Source of the DNA: Bacteroidales bacterium UBA1628
Lineage (GTDB): Bacteria; Bacteroidota; Bacteroidia; Bacteroidales; UBA932
DNA: 27,601 nt
Direction of reading: 5' to 3'
NCBI GenBank assembly: GCA_002321335.1
Contig: DCMG01000139.1
Coordinates: 11,025-38,625 of the forward strand
Positions 1 through 7,476 of this stretch are shown in pieces; positions within the stretch are counted from its first letter, which is position 1; each line of letters starts with the position of its first letter. The notes beneath the pieces are model-generated. The model was not told the DNA's origin. It saw only the letters and a program-made list of their open reading frames with translations, and searched no databases. Made by a program: the position numbers and the translations under genes.

Positions 1-1425
1 GAGGTGCACATGCTGTCCACGGCCGCGTTCAACGCCTTCCTCAAGACGTTGGAGGAACCGCCGGCACACGCCATATTCATTCTTGCCACCACCGAGAAGC
101 ATAAGATTCTGCCGACGATCCTTTCCCGCTGCCAGACTTACGACTTCAACAGGATTTCGGTTCCTGACATTGTAAGCAACCTCAGGATGATAGCGGGGAA
201 GGAGGGCGTGAATATTGACGATGAGTCCTTGCACGTGATAGCGCAGAAGGCTGACGGAGCGATGCGTGACGCGCTTACGATCTTTGACCAGACGGTGGCG
301 TTCTGCGGGACTGACGTGAAGTACGAGGAGGTTTTGAAGAACCTCAATGTGCTTGACTATGACTATAGTTTCAATCTTGTGGACGCTTTCCTGTCCGGGG
401 ACTATGGCTCGGCCTTGCTGAAGTTTGACGAGATTCTTTCCAAAGGGTTCAACGCGCTTCATTTCTGTGCTGCGTTGAGTTCGCATTTCAGGGATCTGAT
501 GGTGACGAAGAACGGCGGTCTTGACGCTTTGCTTGAACTCCCTGACTCATTGAAGGCCAGGTACGTGGAGCAGGCTTCACGTTGCTCGCTGAAGTTTCTG
601 TATGACGCTTTGTCCATCACTTCCGCTTGCGAGGCGGGTTATAAACAGGCTGTGAATCCGAGGCTTCACATTGAGTTCGCCTTGATGAAACTCAGTTTCT
701 TGATGAAGGCTCCGGATGCTTCGCGGCCGGTGGTTGAGGCGGCGAAGGTTGCCGCGGGTGCCGTGCGTAAGGCGGAAACGGCCGGATCGGCCACAGAACC
801 GGCTACGTCGGTCACTGAGCCTGTCGAAGTGGCCAAAGTCATAGGTGCTGGTGTCTTGTCTAATGTCACTTCGGCAGGCTCAGTGACCGAAACGACAGAC
901 AATGGTGGCTCGCCGGCCGTTGCGGAGGAGAGTCCCGCTCCGAGGGCGAGAAGGAAACCGGTCAAGGCTGGAGCGTCTTTGTCGCTCAATTCGATAATCG
1001 AGGAGGAAGAAAATAAGAAAGATGTCAAGGAAGCGTCGCCGATTGCTGATGTGACTCCTGAGGACGATGCCTTGCTTGCGGCCTGGAAGGCAATCCCGGC
1101 CGAGAACGCCTCAAGTCCAAGGCTCGCCAACACTCTTCAGAACGCCGAGGTCGGCATAGAGACGAAGGACGGCTACAAAATGCTGACGTTCAAGGTCAGC
1201 AATGCCGCTCAGGAGAAATGGATCCGTGAGAATCGTCTCATGGATTTGGAAGGAAATTTGCGGAAGAAGGTAGGCTCTTCAAGAATCCGTCTTGAAGTGG
1301 CTGTGCTGCCGGTTAAGGATAAAGGTGTGCAGCCTTACACCGATCAGGAAAAGGCCACCGTCCTGATGGGCCAGAACGGGGAGGTGCAGAACCTGGTCAA
1401 GGATTTTGGCCTTGAGACAAGATAG
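1..1425 (+). CDS. dnaX: DNA polymerase III subunit gamma/tau, C-terminal part (5' end outside window)
   Basis: The frame is open from base 1, so the gene starts upstream and the GTG at base 4 is an internal codon. The visible 474 residues begin in the AAA+ module with EVHMLSTAAFNAFLKTLEEP, followed by the LATTEKHKILPTILSRC segment that carries the sensor-1 region and the arginine-finger SRC motif. These are hallmarks of the clamp-loader ATPase that opens the sliding clamp in the replisome. The lid and oligomerisation domains follow to about residue 235. A low-complexity Ala/Pro/Glu linker comes next (about residues 240-355), then a conserved C-terminal domain of about 115 residues. The linker contains an inverted repeat pair at 808-890, read through in frame. 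I saw no slippery heptamer that would give a short gamma form. lptB starts 26 bp downstream, so co-transcription is likely. The family call is very secure. Confidence 0.95.
   Translation, partial: EVHMLSTAAFNAFLKTLEEPPAHAIFILATTEKHKILPTILSRCQTYDFNRISVPDIVSNLRMIAGKEGVNIDDESLHVIAQKADGAMRDALTIFDQTVAFCGTDVKYEEVLKNLNVLDYDYSFNLVDAFLSGDYGSALLKFDEILSKGFNALHFCAALSSHFRDLMVTKNGGLDALLELPDSLKARYVEQASRCSLKFLYDALSITSACEAGYKQAVNPRLHIEFALMKLSFLMKAPDASRPVVEAAKVAAGAVRKAETAGSATEPATSVTEPVEVAKVIGAGVLSNVTSAGSVTETTDNGGSPAVAEESPAPRARRKPVKAGASLSLNSIIEEEENKKDVKEASPIADVTPEDDALLAAWKAIPAENASSPRLANTLQNAEVGIETKDGYKMLTFKVSNAAQEKWIRENRLMDLEGNLRKKVGSSRIRLEVAVLPVKDKGVQPYTDQEKATVLMGQNGEVQNLVKDFGLETR
808..890. repeat. REP-like inverted repeat pair inside dnaX
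   Basis: Two 24-base arms, 808-831 and 867-890, are inverted copies of each other with a single mismatch, separated by 35 bases. The core of the left arm is CACTGAGCCTGTCGAAGTG, itself partly palindromic (CACTGAGCC around to GAAGTG). The arms lie in the linker of dnaX. The left arm reads SVTEPVEV on the plus strand, and the right arm reads SVTEPAEV on the minus strand. The insertion keeps the frame open. Short GC-rich palindromes of this type, occurring as inverted pairs, are the form of REP/REPIN elements mobilised by RAYT-type transposases. No RAYT gene is in the window and no other copy of the arm was seen here, so assignment as a mobile repeat is inference. Confidence 0.7.
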
Positions 1426-1451
1426 TGATTGACAATTAGATTATAGACAAG

Positions 1452-2288
1452 ATGAAACTTCATTGCGAGAACCTCGTCAAGAAATATGGCATCAGAACCG
1501 TCGTGAAAGGCGTTTCTATGGAGATCAATCAGGGAGAGATCGTAGGCTTCCTCGGACCGAACGGAGCCGGAAAGACCACCAGTTTCTACATGATCACCGG
1601 ACAGATTGTCCCGAACGGAGGACGTGTATTCCTCGATGACGAGGACATCACCGAACTTCCGATGTACAAAAGGGCTCAGAAGGGAGTCGGCTACCTGCCG
1701 CAGGAGGCTTCCGTGTTCCGCAAGATGTCTGTCGAGGACAACATCATGTCCGTGATGGAGATGTCGGACATGTCTAAGGCCGAGAGGCAGGAACGGCTTG
1801 AGGATCTGATCAATGAGTTCAACCTCTCGAAGGTTCGCAAGAGTCTTGGAATCCAATTGTCCGGAGGTGAGAGACGGCGTTGCGAGATTGCCCGCGCCCT
1901 TGCCATCGACCCGAAATTCATCCTGTTGGACGAGCCGTTCGCCGGTGTGGACCCTATTGCCGTGGAGGACATCCAGTTCATCATCGCGAAGCTGAAGTAT
2001 AAAGACATCGGTGTCATCATCACCGACCACAATGTGGGCGAGACCCTGGCGATCACGGACCGCGCCTACCTGCTCTACGAGGGTACGATCCTCCAGCAAG
2101 GCACCCCGGAGTCCCTCGCCGCCGACGAGGATGTCCGCACCAAGTACCTCGGCTCAGGCTTCGTGCTGAAGAAGTCCGTCTCTGTCGAGCGCGCCAAAGC
2201 CGAACACGCCGCCCTTGAGGCCGCCCGCGCCGCCAAGGCCACGGCCGCTGCGGAGCCGGTAGCGATGGAAGAAGGCCAATCTATGTAA
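1452..2288 (+). CDS. lptB: LPS export ABC transporter ATP-binding protein
   Basis: This 278-residue protein is the cytoplasmic ATPase of the LptB2FG complex, which extracts lipopolysaccharide from the inner membrane for transport to the cell surface. All ABC elements are present: Walker A GPNGAGKTT (residues 35-43), Q-loop YLPQEAS (81-87), signature LSGGERRR (136-143), Walker B ILLDEPFAGVDP (157-168) and the switch histidine in TDHNV (H193). The LSGGERRR signature followed by CEIARAL and the EPFAGVDPIAV segment are characteristic of LptB rather than other ABC ATPases. The ATG start sits 26 bp after dnaX with no obvious Shine-Dalgarno. The usual LptB length is about 240 residues; this one carries an extra Ala/Glu-rich tail of about 35 residues. 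A bidirectional terminator follows directly. Confidence 0.95.
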   Translation: MKLHCENLVKKYGIRTVVKGVSMEINQGEIVGFLGPNGAGKTTSFYMITGQIVPNGGRVFLDDEDITELPMYKRAQKGVGYLPQEASVFRKMSVEDNIMSVMEMSDMSKAERQERLEDLINEFNLSKVRKSLGIQLSGGERRRCEIARALAIDPKFILLDEPFAGVDPIAVEDIQFIIAKLKYKDIGVIITDHNVGETLAITDRAYLLYEGTILQQGTPESLAADEDVRTKYLGSGFVLKKSVSVERAKAEHAALEAARAAKATAAAEPVAMEEGQSM

Positions 2289-2303
2289 TGAATATGATTG
2301 TGT

Positions 2304-2345
2304 AAAATAAAACCCGGAAGCCAAATGGCGACCGGGTTTATTTTA
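2304..2345. terminator. Bidirectional intrinsic terminator between lptB and the convergent antiporter gene
   Basis: AAACCCGG (2310-2317) pairs with CCGGGTTT (2332-2339). An inner GCC/GGC stem lies between them, an A-rich run precedes the hairpin and a T-rich run follows it, so it can work in both directions. The minus-strand gene's stop codon (2343-2345) lies inside the T-rich flank. Confidence 0.8.
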
Positions 2346-3743
2346 TTGTTCGGATTCAGAGATCTCGGCCATGACCTTTTCGGCTTTGGCGTAGCCGTCG
2401 GCGGGGGCTTTCCACATCAGGGCGACCACCGCGGCGCCGACCAGACCGATTATCACGGAGACGAGGAACACGGAATCCCAGCCGAAACGATCGGCGAGGT
2501 AGCCGAAGGTCACACCGGAGATGGCGGTGCTGGCGTATCCGAATATCCCCAAGATGCCGTTGGCGGTGGCACAGGCGTGCTTTGTGGCCTGCTGTGAGGC
2601 TGATGTGCCGAGAAGAGCCTGCGGACCGTAGATGAAGAAACTTGACAGGCAGATGAATATGGCGGAGAGCCATGGCATTCCGGCAGGGGACTTCCAGAAC
2701 AGGAAGAACGACAGTGTGGCGCCGACGGTGCAGATGAAGCAGGTCCTGTGCGCCCGGCTCTTCATGAACCTGTCAGTGAACCATCCTGCCAGCAACATTC
2801 CGGCGATGCCGCCGACCAACTCGGAGGCTGCCACAACAGTGCCGGCTGTGGAAATCTCCATTCCTTTGTACTGGGTCAGGAATGTCGCTCCCCAGTCAAG
2901 GATCGTGAACCGCACGACATAGATGCAGAAATTGGACACGGCCAGAATCCAGATGAACGGGTTGGCGAAGACCATTCTGTTGACGAAAGACTTGAAAGAC
3001 TTTCCGGACATGTTGTCGGCAAGCGAGGTCTCGGTGGTTTTGTTTTCAGACTTCTCATCCTTGTCCATGTCCTCGATTTCAGGAAGCCCGACGGATGACG
3101 GAGTGTCCTTCAATGTGAAGAACAGAGCAACGGCGCCTACAAGGGCTATGGCGGCCGGGACAGCAAAGCAGAGCTGCCATGCGCTGTAGCCGTAATGCTT
3201 CAGGAGGAATCCGCATATCACGCTGATGAGACCGGCTCCGATGGAGTGTGAGGCATTCCAGATGGACTGTTTGGTGGCAAGTTCGGAAGGCCTGATCCAG
3301 TGACACATAAGGCTGATGCACGGAGGCACTCCCATTCCTTGGAAATAACCGTTGAGAACCCACAGGGTGCCGATGATGTACACCAGTGTCATCGTGGCCT
3401 TCCCCTCGGTGTCAAGCACGTTCATGAACGAGTTCATCGACGGACTGAAGCAGATGGCCAGATTGGTGACCGCTGACAGCACCAGACCAAGGGTCATAAG
3501 TTTCCTACGGCTGAACCTGTCGGCCAGAAAACCGTTGACGAAGCGCGAAATTCCATAGACGATGCCGTTCATGGTCAGGAATATACCCAACTGGATTTTG
3601 GATATTCCCAATTCAGCCTCAAGCGCCGGCATGACCACGCTGAAATGCTTTCTGACGAAATAGTACAGAGCGTAGCCTATCATCAATGTGATCAGGGTCC
3701 GCCACTGCCAGTAGTTATACTTCTTTTCTGTCTGCTTGTCCAT
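2343..3743 (-). CDS. Organophosphate:phosphate antiporter, MFS OPA family (GlpT/UhpT-like), paralog 1
   Basis: An inner-membrane major-facilitator transporter of 466 residues from the ATG at 3743. Upstream in-frame codons reach 3830 but lack hydrophobic or conserved sequence and would run past the promoter at 3801-3808, so the shorter start is preferred. The OPA family exchanges inorganic phosphate for glycerol-3-phosphate or hexose-6-phosphate. The two phosphate-binding arginines known from GlpT (R45 and R269) appear here as R31 in YFVRKHFSV and R278 in YVVRFTILDWG. The transport histidine (H165 in GlpT) appears as H166 in IWNASHSIG. Other family motifs are GISRFVNGFLADRFSRRK and LKDTPSSVGLPEIE before a charged central loop. 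The gene is divergent from a paralog at 3889 with a shared regulatory gap. The family is clear; the substrate cannot be read from sequence. Confidence 0.9.
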   Translation of the reverse strand: MDKQTEKKYNYWQWRTLITLMIGYALYYFVRKHFSVVMPALEAELGISKIQLGIFLTMNGIVYGISRFVNGFLADRFSRRKLMTLGLVLSAVTNLAICFSPSMNSFMNVLDTEGKATMTLVYIIGTLWVLNGYFQGMGVPPCISLMCHWIRPSELATKQSIWNASHSIGAGLISVICGFLLKHYGYSAWQLCFAVPAAIALVGAVALFFTLKDTPSSVGLPEIEDMDKDEKSENKTTETSLADNMSGKSFKSFVNRMVFANPFIWILAVSNFCIYVVRFTILDWGATFLTQYKGMEISTAGTVVAASELVGGIAGMLLAGWFTDRFMKSRAHRTCFICTVGATLSFFLFWKSPAGMPWLSAIFICLSSFFIYGPQALLGTSASQQATKHACATANGILGIFGYASTAISGVTFGYLADRFGWDSVFLVSVIIGLVGAAVVALMWKAPADGYAKAEKVMAEISESEQ

Positions 3744-3800
3744 TCCTTTATTAATTATGTCATAATCCGCATGCCTTGAAGAAGGGATGCGGCAATCAGA

Positions 3801-3831
3801 CAAAGGTAGGTATTTTTCGTAAATATTCAAT
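3801..3831 (-). promoter_or_regulatory. Promoter for antiporter paralog 1
   Basis: The minus strand carries TACCTTTG (3808-3801), an exact TAnnTTTG -7 box of the Bacteroidota type. ATTG lies 19 bases upstream (3831-3828), close to the TTTG -33 consensus. The predicted leader is about 50 bases. Confidence 0.65.
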
Positions 3832-3848
3832 AATTGGGTGAAAAAGGC

Positions 3849-3856
3849 TATCTTTG
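3849..3856 (+). promoter_or_regulatory. Promoter -7 box for antiporter paralog 2
   Basis: TATCTTTG matches TAnnTTTG exactly and lies 33 bases before the ATG at 3889. The -33 position (TTCA at 3826-3829 with a 19-base spacer) is a poor match, so the promoter may depend on an activator. Confidence 0.55.
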
Positions 3857-3888
3857 TCAGAATTCCGCAACAGGCGGGATTTCATAAT

Positions 3889-5355
3889 ATGATGACACAA
3901 GAACAAAAAAAACGTTTCCAGTACTGGCAGTGGCGCACAATCATCGGGACGATGATCGGCTACTCGATTTTCTATCTTGTACGCAAGAATTTTTCCTTCG
4001 CGATTCCGGGGCTGACCGCTGAATATGGCATCACCAAGGCCACATTCGGTGCGATTCTCGCAATCGCGAGCTTCATTTATGGTGTGTCCAAGTTGGTGAA
4101 CGGCTTTCTGGCCGACCGCCTCAATGGACGGTGGCATCTTGTCACAGGATTGTCAGTCAGTGCGTTCGTGAACATTCTGTTTGGAGCCGGCGCCATGATC
4201 TGCGCCTTCATGACGGGTATGTCCAACGGTCCGAAGTTCGTCCAGTATCTTGTGATTATGTTTGGCATCCTGTACGTGATCAACAATGTGTTCCAAGGTT
4301 GCGGATTCCCTCCATGCAACCGCCTGATCACCCACTGGGTACCACCTCACGAGCTGGCGACCAAGATGTCCATCTGGAACACTTCGCATTCTGTCGGTGC
4401 CTTTATCGCGGCTGTCCTCTGCGGTTACATCATGGGGCACACCGGCACGGATATGACAGCCGACCCCGAGATGCGCGCCCGCGTCGTTGAGAACACGGCC
4501 AATGTGACAGCTTCCATGGATCCTGCCGCCGCTCAAGCCTACGTCGACAGCACTCTGCACAACATCGGCGCTTGGCAATGGGCATTCTGGATTCCTGCCG
4601 CGATTGCCGTTTTGGGTGTGATTTTCATTATCGTCACGCTAAGGGACACCCCAAAGTCTGTCGGCCTTCCTGAACTTGAGGGAACCAAAGGGGAAGACTC
4701 CGAAGGAGGAGATGACAACAAGGAATTCAGGCAGTTCATCATAAACAAGGTGATCAAGAACCCTGTTGTCTGGGTTTTGGCTCTGGCGAACTTTTTTGTC
4801 TATATCGTTCGTCTGGCTGTGCTTGACTGGGGACCTTCTTTCCTTCAGGAGAGCCGAGGATTGTCTCCTGCGCTTTCCGCTTGGACTGTCGCTATTTTCG
4901 AGGCTTTCGGAGTGGTCGGGATGCTTGTGGCCGGAGTGGTCTCAGACAAGATCTTCCACAGCCGGGCTCAGAGAACCTGCGTTTTGTGTATGCTGGGCGT
5001 GACAGTGGCGGTAGCTGCTTTCTGTTTCCTTCCGGCATCAACCAATCCTGTTGTCCTGATGCTGGTGCTTGCAGTGGGTGGATTCTTCCTCTATGGCCCT
5101 CAGGCGCTCATCGGAGTAATCGCCTCCAATCAGGTGACCCGCCGCGGGGCTTCTTCCGCCAACGGAATCATCGGTTTCGTGTCTTACCTCAGCCCGATCA
5201 TCTCAGGATTCGTGTTCGGCCACATCGCCGACAATCCTAAGTTCGGTTGGGAAGGAGTATTCAAGATCATGATCGTGGTCGCCATCCTTGGCCTTGTCAC
5301 ACTGCTGACCCTTTGGAACAAGAAGACCGACGGGTACGAGACCGGCGAGGAATAG
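3889..5355 (+). CDS. Organophosphate:phosphate antiporter, MFS OPA family (GlpT/UhpT-like), paralog 2
   Basis: An inner-membrane transporter of 488 residues starting MMTQEQKKRFQYWQWRT, homologous along its length to the divergent gene at 2343-3743. In-frame codons back to 3838 overlap the -7 box and are not used as start. OPA signatures are present: R32 in YLVRKNFSF and R308 in YIVRLAVLDWG match the two GlpT phosphate-binding arginines, and H167 in IWNTSHSVG matches the GlpT transport histidine. GVSKLVNGFLADRLNGR and LRDTPKSVGLPELE also fit. It differs from paralog 1 by about 40 extra residues (about 184-226) between helices 5 and 6, which by topology would face the periplasm. It ends at a bidirectional terminator. 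The expected activity is import of a phosphorylated sugar, polyol or glycerol in exchange for phosphate; the substrate is unknown. Confidence 0.9.
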   Translation: MMTQEQKKRFQYWQWRTIIGTMIGYSIFYLVRKNFSFAIPGLTAEYGITKATFGAILAIASFIYGVSKLVNGFLADRLNGRWHLVTGLSVSAFVNILFGAGAMICAFMTGMSNGPKFVQYLVIMFGILYVINNVFQGCGFPPCNRLITHWVPPHELATKMSIWNTSHSVGAFIAAVLCGYIMGHTGTDMTADPEMRARVVENTANVTASMDPAAAQAYVDSTLHNIGAWQWAFWIPAAIAVLGVIFIIVTLRDTPKSVGLPELEGTKGEDSEGGDDNKEFRQFIINKVIKNPVVWVLALANFFVYIVRLAVLDWGPSFLQESRGLSPALSAWTVAIFEAFGVVGMLVAGVVSDKIFHSRAQRTCVLCMLGVTVAVAAFCFLPASTNPVVLMLVLAVGGFFLYGPQALIGVIASNQVTRRGASSANGIIGFVSYLSPIISGFVFGHIADNPKFGWEGVFKIMIVVAILGLVTLLTLWNKKTDGYETGEE

Positions 5356-5379
5356 GAAGAGGTTTCTGAATATTCATAA

Positions 5380-5421
5380 AAACATTCCGCCGCGAAGTTG
5401 TAATCCTTCACGGCGGTTTTT
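5380..5421. terminator. Bidirectional intrinsic terminator between antiporter 2 and the FAD oxidoreductase gene
   Basis: CCGCCGCGAAG (5387-5397) pairs with CTTCACGGCGG (5406-5416) with one mismatch and an 8-base loop. It is preceded by AAAAA and followed by TTTTTAT, so it serves both convergent genes. Confidence 0.85.
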
Positions 5422-5439
5422 ATATTCAATGGATATCTT

Positions 5440-7308
5440 TTACTTCGCGTCGAAGGCGAAGATGTGCGCCCGCTCGGCTCCCCATGTGGATGTCACCACG
5501 ATGCGCAGATCCTTGGCCTTCACAGGCTCATTGAATTTGATGTGCCTCAGGCGGAGGTAGTTGTCGGTGTCTTCGTAGAGGGTGATCCATTCGTCTTTCA
5601 CCTTTGCCTCTACCTTGAAGCCTTTGGCCATCATCTTAGGCATCTCGACACGCTCCGTTGTGGCCTCAAGCTTGCGCATTCTCTTGCTTCTGTACTTGAA
5701 ATCAGAGTCGAAAATGATGCGTACTCCATTAAGTGTCACAGGCTTCTTCCAGCTGTAGACGATGCTCTCGTCACCAGGTGCGACCCAGACCCCGTTGTCC
5801 TCGCCGTCCCATTTGCGGTCGATTCCGTTGCGCAGAGGCAGATTGGCTTCGGCAGTGGTCGCGGACATCGTGAGTTCGGAAGGCTTTCTCCATCTGTAAG
5901 GCAGCATGCTATCGTCGTCCTCAAGCATGTCCTGAAGTTCGACGATGTGATCCTTACGGATTCCCGCAGGAGTGGTGCCATACTTGATCGCGAGAGCCGC
6001 TCCGGTTCCGGCAGCCTGTCCGAGGAGGGCGCAGGTGGACATCACTCTGGTAGAAGACAGTCCCATGTGGGTGGCGGAGATGTCACGTCCGGCGAACATC
6101 AAGTTAGGCACATTCACCGAATAGAGACAGTCGAACGGGATGCCGAAACGTTCCGGAGTGGTGTGCTCGACCGAGAATATTCCTTTTCTGTGGAAAGCGT
6201 CCGGGTGGTGGTTGTCAAGTGTCCATCCGCCATAGGCAATCACGTCAGGGAAATGTCCGCCTGACATGACATCGTTCTGGGTCAGGATGTGAGGGCCGAT
6301 GTAGCGCGTGGACTCGCGCTTGCCAGGCAGCGAACCGATCCAGTCGAGGTCGTAGTTCTTGCAACGGCCGTCAGGATGGTTTTTCATATATTCCCACACA
6401 CCGTAGGCGATGCGCTTGAGCTCGTACTGGATGTCGTTTGCGTCGAAGATTGTGTTCAGATTGCCGCCGAACTCGATCCACCAGAAGTTGTTGTCCTTCG
6501 GATAGGGCTTTTTGTAATTGAATTTCACGCCCGGAATCGTGGACTTCGGCTTGTCGTAGTTGAAGTCATCGTCCGTGAAATGGTAAGCCCATTCCGGAGC
6601 CGTGAACGGATGATCCTCATCGGTCTTGCGCAACTGAAGGAGTATGGAGTTGCCCATGGTCTTAGCGTCGCCTCCCTCGTCGAGGAATGTCTCGTCGAAC
6701 TCGCCCGGCAGTTCGCGTCCGTGGCGGAATTCGGCTCCGGAAAGGCGTAGAATGCCGTCACCGGTGCAGTCGGCGAAGATGGTTCCCTTTATGAGGAACT
6801 TAGTGTAGGCGTTCACGTTCCAGGCCTTGATGGCGGCGATCCTGTCTCCGTCCATCACCACGTCCTCCACTGATGTGTTGAGGAGAAGCTTGATGTTCGG
6901 CTCCATCACCACGGTAGAGTAGATCGCGTCATCCCAAAGGGTGTAGCGGAGCAGCGGATTGAAGCGGAAGTTCCTGAGCTGCATCTCCTCCAGCAGTCCG
7001 GCCTCTGCGTTCTGGTCTCCCTTCGCTCCGACGATTCCCATCCGGATCTCACTGGAGGCGTTTCCTCCGAGGACAGGCCTGTCCTGCACGAGAATCACGG
7101 TCGCTCCGTGCCTTGCGGCGGCCACTGCGGCGCAGACTCCGGAAAGTCCACCACCGGCGACAACAATGTCTGCGCTAAGTTCTACATTCTTGATAGTCTG
7201 AGAGTTCTTCTCGGTGAGCATCCCTTGGGCGTGTATCCCTGTTGAGGTCAGTGGCATCAAAGCAGCCGCTAACGCCACGGCGAAGGTCCTTAGTGATTTT
7301 CTTGTCAT
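5440..7308 (-). CDS. Secreted FAD-dependent oxidoreductase
   Basis: 622 residues. An N-terminal signal peptide (MTRKSLRTFAVALAAALMPL, cleavage near GIHA-Q at 27/28, no twin-arginine motif) predicts export by Sec. A Rossmann dinucleotide-binding motif, DIVVAGGGLSGVCAAVAAA (about 47-65), with VLGGNASSEIRM (79-90) is typical of the FAD_oxidored family (PF12831 type). The CTGDG motif near residue 181 and MFAGRDISATHMG further on are the usual later FAD contacts of this fold. The last 120 or so residues (after about 500) look like a beta-sandwich of the discoidin or carbohydrate-binding type, but this rests only on composition. Family members often sit among glycan genes; substrate and reaction are unknown to me. 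The gene diverges from mtlD with its own TAnnTTTG promoter. The oxidoreductase call is secure, the role is not. Confidence 0.85.
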   Translation of the reverse strand: MTRKSLRTFAVALAAALMPLTSTGIHAQGMLTEKNSQTIKNVELSADIVVAGGGLSGVCAAVAAARHGATVILVQDRPVLGGNASSEIRMGIVGAKGDQNAEAGLLEEMQLRNFRFNPLLRYTLWDDAIYSTVVMEPNIKLLLNTSVEDVVMDGDRIAAIKAWNVNAYTKFLIKGTIFADCTGDGILRLSGAEFRHGRELPGEFDETFLDEGGDAKTMGNSILLQLRKTDEDHPFTAPEWAYHFTDDDFNYDKPKSTIPGVKFNYKKPYPKDNNFWWIEFGGNLNTIFDANDIQYELKRIAYGVWEYMKNHPDGRCKNYDLDWIGSLPGKRESTRYIGPHILTQNDVMSGGHFPDVIAYGGWTLDNHHPDAFHRKGIFSVEHTTPERFGIPFDCLYSVNVPNLMFAGRDISATHMGLSSTRVMSTCALLGQAAGTGAALAIKYGTTPAGIRKDHIVELQDMLEDDDSMLPYRWRKPSELTMSATTAEANLPLRNGIDRKWDGEDNGVWVAPGDESIVYSWKKPVTLNGVRIIFDSDFKYRSKRMRKLEATTERVEMPKMMAKGFKVEAKVKDEWITLYEDTDNYLRLRHIKFNEPVKAKDLRIVVTSTWGAERAHIFAFDAK

Positions 7309-7333
7309 TTTTTTTGTCAGTGTTATTTTCTTT

Positions 7334-7365
7334 CAAAATTAGCCAAAATATCGCTATGGGGCAAT
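7334..7365 (-). promoter_or_regulatory. Promoter for the FAD oxidoreductase gene
   Basis: The minus strand carries TAATTTTG (7341-7334), an exact TAnnTTTG box, with ATTG at 7365-7362 and a 20-base spacer. The box lies about 25 bases before the ATG at 7308. Confidence 0.65.
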
Positions 7366-7382
7366 TTTTCCGCCGTTTTTCG

Positions 7383-7390
7383 TAACTTTG
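7383..7390 (+). promoter_or_regulatory. Promoter -7 box for mtlD
   Basis: TAACTTTG is an exact TAnnTTTG match. No good -33 element is seen at 19-21 bases upstream. The predicted leader to the ATG at 7477 is about 80 bases and contains a small inverted repeat, TTGAC (7399-7403) and GTCAA (7411-7415), that could be an operator half-site pair. Confidence 0.55.
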
Positions 7391-7476
7391 CATGATGGTT
7401 GACCGAAGTTGTCAATCGTTTTTAACTACAATAACGTGCCGACGGATTATGCGCCGGCGGAAAAGTCAAAGAAATA

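Noticed and set aside
1344..2099. Open frame of 251 codons on the minus strand opposite lptB
   Set aside because: It is antisense to a certain gene, has no family resemblance, and its Leu/His/Val/Arg/Asp-rich composition is what reverse reading of GC-biased codons gives.
5464..6264. Open plus-strand frame opposite the FAD oxidoreductase gene, and similar long antisense frames opposite mtlD (7684-8496), susC (17894-18919) and cysS (25603-26496)
   Set aside because: All lie fully inside strongly supported genes, lack recognisable domains and start signals, and share the same composition artefact.
7399..7415. TTGAC/GTCAA inverted repeat in the mtlD leader as an operator
   Set aside because: Only 5 bp per arm, easily expected by chance; mentioned in the promoter entry but not claimed as a site.
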